From: Methanoregula sp.
Lineage (GTDB): Archaea > Halobacteriota > Methanomicrobia > Methanomicrobiales > Methanospirillaceae
Reading direction: 5' to 3'
Assembly: GCA_023228295.1 (NCBI GenBank)
Contig: JALOBP010000065.1
Location: 1 to 17,334 of the forward strand
DNA: 17,334 bases
Shown here one piece after another: positions 6,128 to 13,400 of the stretch; position 1 is the first letter of the stretch; each line of letters opens with the position of its first letter. The notes under the pieces were generated by a model. It ran no database searches, had not been told where the DNA came from, and worked only from the letters and a program-made list of their open reading frames with translations. The position numbers were made by a program, and so were the translations under genes.

Positions 6128-6142
6128 CGGGTGCCTCACCCG
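6128..6142. other. GC-rich hairpin in the 6057-6393 gap
   Basis: CGGGTG-CCT-CACCCG is a perfect 6-bp inverted repeat with a 3-nt loop. The 337-bp gap between the cupredoxin gene and the 3' end of the thermosome contains this hairpin, the T-tract at 6074-6080 and the hairpin at 6346-6359. I see no supportable gene in it: the 82-codon open frame at 6131-6379 lacks a ribosome binding site and any protein-like pattern. Confidence 0.35.
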
Positions 6143-6345
6143 GCCTGTAAATTATCAACAGGTATTTTTAATCCGGTAAAAAATCCCGGGGCAGGACGGG
6201 ACCTGTTTGCCGTGAAGTCTCTCTTGACACCTATAAGGGAATTCAGGTGTTCTTCGAACAAATCTGTACACCGTTGCATCTGGGTGGAAAAAATTCAATC
6301 AGGCAGGATCATGCGGTCAAGTACAAAATATTCCAAACCGCGAAT

Positions 6346-6359
6346 TCTCCAAAAGGAGA
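6346..6359 (-). terminator. Candidate hairpin terminator downstream of the thermosome
   Basis: Read on the minus strand, TCTCC-TTTT-GGAGA forms a 5-bp stem with a T4 loop 35-48 nt beyond the stop, and a T5 run lies just before it. Both can stop archaeal transcription; the hairpin alone is weak. Confidence 0.35.
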
Positions 6360-6389
6360 GATCAAAAAGAATTGTGTAAAATAATGGGG

Positions 6390-6402
6390 GACTTCAGAAG
6401 TC
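6390..6402. repeat. 13-nt palindrome covering the thermosome stop codon
   Basis: GACTTC-A-GAAGTC is a perfect 6-bp inverted repeat around a single central base, and the stop codon (6394-6396) lies inside it. It may be chance caused by the Gly-Asp-Phe-stop coding sequence. Confidence 0.3.
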
Positions 6403-8055
6403 GCCCATGCCGGGGGGCATACCGCCCATGCCACCCATTCCACCCATACCGCCCGGAGGCATACCGCCTTCGGGGGAGGGGCTCTTGGATGAGGCAATAA
6501 CATCATCGATGCGGAGGATCATGATCGCTGCTTCTGCTGCAGAAGAGATTGCCTGGGTCTTGACGCGGAGCGGCTCGACAACGCCGGCTGCCTTCATGTC
6601 AACGGCCTTACCTTCGAAAACATTCAGGCCGAATGTCTTCTTGCCCTTCTCGTGAGCTGCACGGATCTCGACAAGCATATCGATGGGGTCAAGTCCTGCG
6701 TTCTCTGCAAGAGTGCGCGGGATGATCTCGAGTGCTGCTGCGAAGGCTTCGATGGCGAGCTGTGCCCGGCCACCAACGGTTGCTGCATACTCACGGAGAC
6801 GGAGCGAGAGCTCGGTCTCAGGTGCACCGCCACCGGCAACGACCTTCTTGTCCTCGACAACGACACCGACAACGCGAAGTGCATCGTGGATGGCGCGTTC
6901 GAGTTCGTCAACTACGTGATCAGTGCCACCCTTGACTATGATGGAGACTGCCTTGGGGTTCTTGCACTGCTCGACAAAGGTCATCTCTTCGCCTCCGACC
7001 TTGCGCTCTTCGACAAGACCGGCTTTCCCGAGTTCTTCCTTGCCGATAGCGTCAATCGATGAGACAAGGCTTGCACCGGTTGCCCGGGCGAGTTTCTCCA
7101 TGTCGCTCTTCTTAACACGGCGGGTTGCAAAGATGTTTGCCTTTGCCAGGTAGTGCTGGGCAATATCGTCAATACCCTTCTGGCAGAAGAGGACGTTTGC
7201 ACCGCTCTTGACGATCTTGTCAACAATACCCTTGACCATACGCTCTTCCTCATCAAGGAATGCCTGGAGCTGGTCGGGCGAGGTGATGTTGATCTCGGCA
7301 TCGACTTCGGTCTTCTTGAACTCGACTGCTGCATTCAAGAGAAGGATCTTTGCATTGGTAACCTTCTTCGGCATCGAGGGGTGGACGCGTTCCTTGTCGA
7401 TGAGTACTCCCTCAACGATCTCGGAGTCCTCAATGGATCCACCGGTCTTCTTCTCAACCTTGATGTTCTCGATGTCAACCTTGCCGTCATCGTCCGTGAC
7501 CATGACGACTGCGCGGACAACAAGGTCGCAGAGCTTGTCCTTGGATGCCTCGGCACCCTTGCCGGTCATCGCAGTGCCTGCAATGTTCTTTAAGAGCACC
7601 TTGTCCGTTGGCTTGACATCGAAGGCGATGTCTTTCAAGAGTTTCTGGGCCTTCTCGGCGGCCTGGCGGTAACCGTGGGCGATGACGGTCGGGTGGACAT
7701 CCTGTTCAAGAAGGTCTTCTGCCTTCTTGAGGAGTTCCCCGGCAATGATGACTGCGGTGGTTGTACCATCGCCGACTTCATCGTCCTGGGTCTTTGCAAC
7801 CTCGACCATCATCTTTGCGGCCGGGTGCTCGATGTCCATTTCCTTGAGAATGGTGACACCGTCATTCGTGATAACTACGTCGCCAATCGTGTCGACGAGC
7901 ATCTTGTCCATGCCCTTGGGACCGAGCGTGGTCCTGACTGCACTTGCCACTGCCTTTGCGGCGGTGATGTTCATACCCTGGGCGTCGCGGCCGCGGGTAC
8001 GGGTGCTGCCTTCTTTAAGAATAAGTATCTGCTGTCCTCCAAGTTGCTGTGACAT
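6394..8055 (-). CDS. thsA: Thermosome subunit (group II chaperonin)
   Basis: This 553-residue archaeal Hsp60/CCT-type subunit forms the double-ring ATP-driven folding chamber in the cytoplasm. Landmarks are LGPKGMDKML at 44-53, VITNDGVTILKEMD at 61-74, the ATPase loop GDGTTT at 95-100, and VVAGGGAPE in the second equatorial half. The C-terminus is a Gly/Met-rich tail of about 25 residues, the flexible end that projects into the chamber. The ATG at 8053-8055 is chosen over one seven codons upstream because GGTGAT lies 4-5 nt before it and family members begin with M-S/A-Q-Q-x-x-G-Q-Q. Length is normal. The symbol is generic: which paralog (alpha, beta or another) this is cannot be decided without the genome's other copies. 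Confidence 0.96.
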   Translation of the reverse strand: MSQQLGGQQILILKEGSTRTRGRDAQGMNITAAKAVASAVRTTLGPKGMDKMLVDTIGDVVITNDGVTILKEMDIEHPAAKMMVEVAKTQDDEVGDGTTTAVIIAGELLKKAEDLLEQDVHPTVIAHGYRQAAEKAQKLLKDIAFDVKPTDKVLLKNIAGTAMTGKGAEASKDKLCDLVVRAVVMVTDDDGKVDIENIKVEKKTGGSIEDSEIVEGVLIDKERVHPSMPKKVTNAKILLLNAAVEFKKTEVDAEINITSPDQLQAFLDEEERMVKGIVDKIVKSGANVLFCQKGIDDIAQHYLAKANIFATRRVKKSDMEKLARATGASLVSSIDAIGKEELGKAGLVEERKVGGEEMTFVEQCKNPKAVSIIVKGGTDHVVDELERAIHDALRVVGVVVEDKKVVAGGGAPETELSLRLREYAATVGGRAQLAIEAFAAALEIIPRTLAENAGLDPIDMLVEIRAAHEKGKKTFGLNVFEGKAVDMKAAGVVEPLRVKTQAISSAAEAAIMILRIDDVIASSKSPSPEGGMPPGGMGGMGGMGGMPPGMGDF

Positions 8056-8059
8056 AAAA

Positions 8060-8065
8060 ATCACC
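8060..8065 (-). promoter_or_regulatory. Strong ribosome binding site of the thermosome
   Basis: On the minus strand GGTGAT stands four T before the ATG at 8055, an exact complement of the archaeal 16S 3' tail. It fixes the start against the upstream in-frame ATG. Confidence 0.8.
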
Positions 8066-8095
8066 ACTTTTAGCACTAAAATTGGTCTGCGGTTC

Positions 8096-8103
8096 TATAT
8101 AAA
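8096..8103 (-). promoter_or_regulatory. Thermosome TATA box
   Basis: On the minus strand the sequence is TTTATATA, the archaeal box A consensus. A start about 26 nt downstream, near 8073, would give an 18-nt leader carrying the GGTGAT site. The thermosome therefore has its own promoter although the HTH gene lies just upstream on the same strand. Confidence 0.8.
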
Positions 8104-8119
8104 CATTATTGAAAAATCT

Positions 8120-9046
8120 TCAGTCACCCAGAAGGTCGAGGAGCTCGAACCCGTCCTCGATCCGGTGGAGACGCTTCTCGCCAATCACGAGTGTCGTGCC
8201 GATCTTCTTCTCTTTGGTGGAATCGGTGAGCACGCACATAGCATGCTTTCTGGCGATCTGCGAGATATTGCCGATCAGGGCCGCCCTCTTCACCACTTTC
8301 TGCGAAGGGCCATAGCCGGTCAGGATCGTGTGCTTGTCGAAAGTGAGCAGGGCCTGGAAGGGGGCGCCGTGGAGCGTGTGGAGGCGGACGCCGATCAGCT
8401 CCAAAAACTCCATCGGGCTCTGGGGATGCATGCCGGTCTCCTTCTTCTCTCCGTCCATCACTTTTGGCGGTTCGTGCCGGATAAGATCAATGGACTCGAC
8501 CACCCCGGTATCGAAGAACTCCTCAATCCGTATTGCAACATCGAGCGTCGTGCCCATGCCACTCTCGTACTTGCTGATGGTCCGGCGCGAGACCCCGAGC
8601 ACGTGCCCGAGATCGCCAAGCGACATGTTCCGTTTCTCGCGGAGGTCTTTGAGCACATCGCCGTTAATATTGACATAAAGCCCTCCGGGAGAGGCGTATA
8701 CGAGCGGGGGGATCTTGTCCACGAAATAATCGTAAAGTGTGGCGGGGCTGATTGCATAAATGCCATATCGCACGTAGACCGCCCCGCGCTCCAATTCCGC
8801 GTCCCGGGCCCGCTCACCAACGATGAGGGGTATACCACCCAGCAGGCGGGAGATGAGCTCTATGTCGAACGCCACCTCTTCGCTCACCGAGTCAATGTGG
8901 GAAACAACCTTGATTACAAGCAGCGTACCGTCATTTCGGGCGATGAGGTCAAAACTCCGCGGGCGTAAGGTAAACCGTTCGGAAACATTGAATCCGGCCG
9001 TGATCATTACGCTCATGACCATCTGGTGCTGGCGGTCCTGGGACAT
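8120..9046 (-). CDS. Archaeal HTH (Cro/CI-type) transcriptional regulator with an N-terminal nuclease-like domain
   Basis: This 308-residue protein belongs to the archaeal 'putative HTH-type transcriptional regulatory protein' family. Its N-terminal domain (about 15-110) contains SFDLIARNDGTLLVIKV near 31-47 and a YVRYGIYAIS strand near 91-100; the layout resembles a restriction-endonuclease-like fold with the catalytic acid pair incomplete (I-x-K instead of E-x-K). A Cro/CI helix-turn-helix follows at about 130-180 (LREKRNMSLGDLGHVLGVSR), then a C-terminal domain of about 120 residues. The frame is open further upstream, but the ATG at 9044-9046 fits the family start (M-S/T-x-x-x-x) and the TATA box 34 nt before it. 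It diverges from tiaS across 43 bp and lies 64 bp before the thermosome, so autoregulation or thermosome control is possible but unproven. Confidence 0.85.
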   Translation of the reverse strand: MSQDRQHQMVMSVMITAGFNVSERFTLRPRSFDLIARNDGTLLVIKVVSHIDSVSEEVAFDIELISRLLGGIPLIVGERARDAELERGAVYVRYGIYAISPATLYDYFVDKIPPLVYASPGGLYVNINGDVLKDLREKRNMSLGDLGHVLGVSRRTISKYESGMGTTLDVAIRIEEFFDTGVVESIDLIRHEPPKVMDGEKKETGMHPQSPMEFLELIGVRLHTLHGAPFQALLTFDKHTILTGYGPSQKVVKRAALIGNISQIARKHAMCVLTDSTKEKKIGTTLVIGEKRLHRIEDGFELLDLLGD

Positions 9047-9074
9047 GTAGATACAAATGCATGGAGCGTTCCCA

Positions 9075-9086
9075 TATATTAATATA
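9075..9086. promoter_or_regulatory. Perfect AT palindrome in the divergent regulator/tiaS promoter
   Basis: TATATTAATATA is its own reverse complement and fills most of the 43-bp gap between the two divergent starts. For the minus-strand regulator it sits at the right distance (about 34 nt) to be the TATA box. For tiaS it ends only 3 nt before the ATG, so it would overlap that gene's transcript start. It could be a shared TATA element, an operator, or both. Confidence 0.55.
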
Positions 9087-9089
9087 GAC

Positions 9090-10310
9090 ATGCTGATCGG
9101 GATTGATGATACGGATTCGCCGCGGGGGATGTGCACCACCTACCTCGGGGCAGTCCTAGCCCGCAACCTGATCCGCGAACACATGCGGGTGCGCGAAGCC
9201 AGGCTTGTCCGGCTCAACCCGAACGTGACCTGGAAGACCCGGGGGAATGCTGCGATCATGCTCGAATTTGAGGGAGACCCTGAACGGGCATTTGAGATCA
9301 CCTGCAATCTCGTGGAGGAACTCGCTGATCAGTCATGCGAAAATACAAATCCCGGAGTTGTTGTCGCGGAAAAGAAATTCGATCCGGCTTTTTACCAGAA
9401 GGCCGTAACGAACTTCTGCACGGTAGACGAAGCGGTCGCCATCCTTGAAGCAGCAGGTGCCCGGTACCGGGGCTGGAAAAACAGGCGCGGACTGATTGGC
9501 GCAACAGCAGCAGTGGCGAGTGAACTTGCGGACAAGACATCCGAGATCCTCGTGTACCGCGAGCCGGAACGCTTTGGTACTCCCCGCCACGTCAGCCGCG
9601 AGAGCCTGTTTGCAGCCGAGGCCGCAACATTCCCGCACACGTGGGACACCGTGGACGTGGTAAACGATGTAGTTGTCTGCGTACCACACACCCCCGACCC
9701 GGTCCTGTTCGGGATCCGGGGCGAGAGCCCGCAATGGGTGATGGCTGCCCGGCAGATGATCCTGTCAGAACATCCCGGCATCGAGCAGATCTGGGTGACG
9801 AACCAGGGAACGGATGCCCACCTGCTTCCCGGAACAACCGGGCACCTCCAGGACCTGATTTCGTATTTCGTATCGGGAACCGTAACAAGTGCCACGGAGA
9901 CGAAAGTGGGCGGCCATGTCTCGTTCATCATGAAGGACGGGGATTTCGCTGTTCGCTGTATGGCGTATGAACCCACGAAAAATTTCCGGCATATCGTACG
10001 ACAACTGGTACCGGGCGACCGGGTGATCGCGGTCGGGAGCTTCAAGAAAGGGAGCATCAACTTAGAGAAGCTGAAGATCGTCTCGCTTGAGAAAGTGGAG
10101 AAGATCCGCCCACCGCTATGCACCGCGTGTAACAAGCGGATGACAAGTGATGGCAAGGGTAAAGGGTACAAGTGCAAAAAATGCGATGCCCGGACGGAGG
10201 CTCCAGATGTGCAGGTGGGGAACCGCACGCTTGCACCAGGATGGTACGAGGTTCCATCAACAGCGAGGCGGCACCTGGCCAAACCGTTGTGCCGGGGCTT
10301 TCCGGACTAA
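9090..10310 (+). CDS. tiaS: tRNA(Ile2) 2-agmatinylcytidine synthetase
   Basis: TiaS attaches agmatine to C34 of the CAU-anticodon isoleucine tRNA at the cost of ATP, so that AUA is read as Ile in archaea. This 406-residue protein has every expected element: the N-terminal GIDDTDS at 4-10 with GMCTTYL after it, the ferredoxin-like and kinase-like region with RGLIGATAA near 132-140, an OB-fold (SGTVTSATETKVGGH) in the last third, and a zinc ribbon with Cys344, 347, 362 and 365. It ends with RRHLAKPLCR, close to the family's usual C-terminus. The start at 9090 is chosen because TiaS proteins begin two or three residues before GIDDTDS; an ATG 33 nt upstream would add a non-conserved extension. 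No Shine-Dalgarno is present, so a leaderless mRNA is likely. Confidence 0.96.
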   Translation: MLIGIDDTDSPRGMCTTYLGAVLARNLIREHMRVREARLVRLNPNVTWKTRGNAAIMLEFEGDPERAFEITCNLVEELADQSCENTNPGVVVAEKKFDPAFYQKAVTNFCTVDEAVAILEAAGARYRGWKNRRGLIGATAAVASELADKTSEILVYREPERFGTPRHVSRESLFAAEAATFPHTWDTVDVVNDVVVCVPHTPDPVLFGIRGESPQWVMAARQMILSEHPGIEQIWVTNQGTDAHLLPGTTGHLQDLISYFVSGTVTSATETKVGGHVSFIMKDGDFAVRCMAYEPTKNFRHIVRQLVPGDRVIAVGSFKKGSINLEKLKIVSLEKVEKIRPPLCTACNKRMTSDGKGKGYKCKKCDARTEAPDVQVGNRTLAPGWYEVPSTARRHLAKPLCRGFPD

Positions 10311-10313
10311 AAA

Positions 10314-10328
10314 TTTCCTGTTGGGAAA
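10314..10328 (+). terminator. Small hairpin after tiaS
   Basis: TTTCC-TGTTG-GGAAA is a perfect 5-bp stem starting 4 nt after the tiaS stop. No T-tract follows within 20 nt, so it is only a candidate terminator or 3' stabiliser. Confidence 0.3.
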
Positions 10329-10408
10329 CGGGGAAATGATCAATCCACGGGAACATATTTCTATCATCATACTCTTCTCTAGATTACCCATCTTTCAAGG
10401 CCAACCCG

Positions 10409-13400
10409 ATGATCTTTGTACTCTATGTCGACGATGAACAATTACTTCTCGACATAGCGCAGGCATTCCTGGAGCAGACCGGCGAGTTCACCGTAGAGAT
10501 TTCCCCTTCGGTTAAGGAGGCCCTCGATGCATTGGCAATACGATCGTACGATGTCATCGTCTCTGACTACCATATGCCGGGCATGGACGGTATCACGTTC
10601 TTAAAAACGGTGCGGGAACGATATGACGATATCCCGTTCATCCTCTTTACCGGCCGGGGCCGGGAGGAGGTTGTAATTGATGCGATCAACAACGGTGCGG
10701 ATTTCTATCTCCAGAAAGGCGGCGATCCGCAGTCCCAGTTTGCCGAACTCGCGCACCAGATCCGGCAGGCTGTGCGGAGAAAAGAGGCCGAGCGGAGCCT
10801 GCGCATGAGCGAGGAGCGGTACCGTTCCGTTGTCAACGACCAGACCGAACTGATCGCACGCTTCACACGAGACGGTAATATTACCTTCGTCAACGAGGCG
10901 TATCGCCTGAACTTTGCGCCGCTGCTTGACCTTTCCGATCTTGTCGGAAAGAACATCCGCGAGATCATGCAGGTAAAGAACTATGCCGAGGTTGAACAAT
11001 TCCTCGGTTCGCTCACGAAAAAGAACCCGATCCGCAATATGGAGCGCAGTATCACGGGAAAAGACGGGAATCTGCACTGGCAGATCTGGTCTGTTCGGGC
11101 ACTTTTCGGAGAGGGGAAGAACCCGGATGAATACCAGGTTGTCGGCCGGGACATCACTGACAAAAAAATGGTGGAGGAGGAACTGCGCAGGAAAAATGAA
11201 GAACTCAGCACCTCCTACGAACAGATCGCAGCAACCGAAGAAGAGATGCGCCGGCAGCTGGACAAGATTACCAGGCAGCAGGATGCCATCCATATTTCTG
11301 AGGAGAAATATCATGGCATGGCCGAACGGTCATCCGACCTGCTCTTCATCATCAACAAAGATATGAGCCCCACCTATGTATCTCCTTCAGCACGGTCGAT
11401 CATCGGTTATGACCCTAAAGAACTGGAGGGAAAGCCAAAGGAATTTGCCGATGCAACGATCTTTTCTGCATGCGGCCAGAAGTTCAGGAAGGCTATTGGT
11501 ATGAATATGGCCGGGTCTTCCATCAGGGATCTGGAGATACCGCTCAAAAGAAAAAACGGCAGCATCGTGCAGGTCAGGGTCCATGCTGTGCCGGTGATGA
11601 ACGAAGGCATCTTCTTAGGTTCAGAAGTGACCATGCGGGACATCAGGGCCGAAAAAAACGCAGCGGGCGCCCTTTTCGAGAGCGAACAGACATTCCGGAC
11701 CATCTTCGAGAACAGCCCGTATCCCATTGCCATCAACAGCTTACCGGACTCCAGGTTCCTTGCCATCAATAAAGCATTCATCCAGACCAGCGGTTATTCA
11801 GAGAACGAAGTCATCGGTAAAAACCATCTCGAACTTGGCCTTATATCACTTGCCGACTCAGTCCGGCTCATTGCACTCTTCGTAGCGTCAGGACGAGTTG
11901 AGAATATGCCGCTCGCACTGGCAGGAAGGGGAGGACGGCAGGTACATGTGCTCTTCTCCACAATTCCGATCACGTACGACAGCCGGCCGGCCGTCCTGAC
12001 CATCACCACAGAGGTAACAGACCTCAAGAGGATCGAGCAGGAACTCATCCAGAAGAATGAGGAACTCCACGCCACCTGCGGGCAACTGTATGCAACCGAA
12101 GAGGAACTCCGTGCGCAGAATGAAGAACTGAGGATCAGCAAAGAACTGGTAGAGAAAAGCGAGAAGAAGTTCCGTGCCCTCGTTGAGAACGCGCTTGACG
12201 GCATCCTGATCATCGACTTTTCCGGCAATCTGCTCTTTGTCAACCGGGCGGCAGGGCTCATCGTCGATGTAACGGATTACCATGCAGTCACCGGGACGCG
12301 TAACGTGATGGAGTTCATTGCACCATCGTCAAGGGAGGATGTACTCTCCGATTTTCGAACAGTCGCTCAGGGAACTGACTCGTTCCTTGCTGTATACGAG
12401 CTTATCACGGATGCGAAGCGACAGGTCTGGATCGAGAGCATAGGCAAGAAAATCCCGTTTGGTGACGCCGACGCGATCCTGGTATCCATCCGGGATGTGA
12501 CTGCACGCAAATATGCCGAAGACGCCCTTCGCGAATCGGAGAATACGTTTGCCACGGTCTTTAAAAACAACCCGGTTTCCCTCACGCTGGTATCGGCAAC
12601 CGATGGTGTATTTGTCGATGTCAATGAAGCATTTGTACGTAACACCGGTTATTCCAGATCAGAAGTAATCGGCAGGACCTCTGACCAGATTGGCATTTTT
12701 GCCGACGCAACAGAATATGGGCGTCTGGTCTCTGCACTGAAGGAAAAACAGCACCTCAAAGGAACAGAAATGTTGTGCCGGATCAGGAGCGGGGAGATCA
12801 GGACATGCCAGTTCACGTCCGGAATCATCCTGATGGCCGGCAGGCCACACATTCTCTCAACGGTGGAGGACATCACCGACCAGAAGGCTGCGGAGTCGGC
12901 CGTACGTGCCATAGTCACGGGCATGGCAAGGACGACCGGGATTGAGTCGCTGGACCGGATCGCGGAGAGTATCAGTGCCTGGCTCGGGGCCGACTGCGTC
13001 ATGACGGGGGAGATCACACCGGATGGCGAAAACGTCCGGGTGCTCACCATGCTGCTTGACGGCAGGAAAATCCCGGATTATTCCTATGCCCTGAAAGGGA
13101 CACCCTGTGAAAAAACCAAAGAGAGAGGTTTCTGCCACTATCCCGACGAGGTTGCCAGACTTTTTCCGGAAAGCATAGATCTCCAAAAATTCAATATCCG
13201 CGGATATGCCGGGACCCCGCTGTACAACCGTACCGGGAGGGTGATCGGCATCCTCTGTATCTTGAGCCACAAGCCCCTCATTCTCACCCAGTCCGCACGG
13301 GAGATCATCGATATCATTGCCGTAAAAGCGGCAGCTGAGATCGAGCGTTCCCAGCTTGAGAATTCCCTGCGCAGGAGCCAGCAGATGCTTGCAGAGGCCA

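Noticed and set aside
6131..6379. 82-codon plus-strand ORF after the cupredoxin gene
   Set aside because: It overlaps hairpins, has no Shine-Dalgarno or TATA box, and its composition is not protein-like.
8074..8076. Upstream ATG as thermosome start
   Set aside because: It would lie at the predicted transcript start, before the GGTGAT site, and add seven residues absent from the family.
8056..8968. Plus-strand long frame (part of a 428-codon ORF) crossing the thermosome and regulator genes
   Set aside because: Both minus-strand genes have full family motifs and promoters; the plus frame has none.
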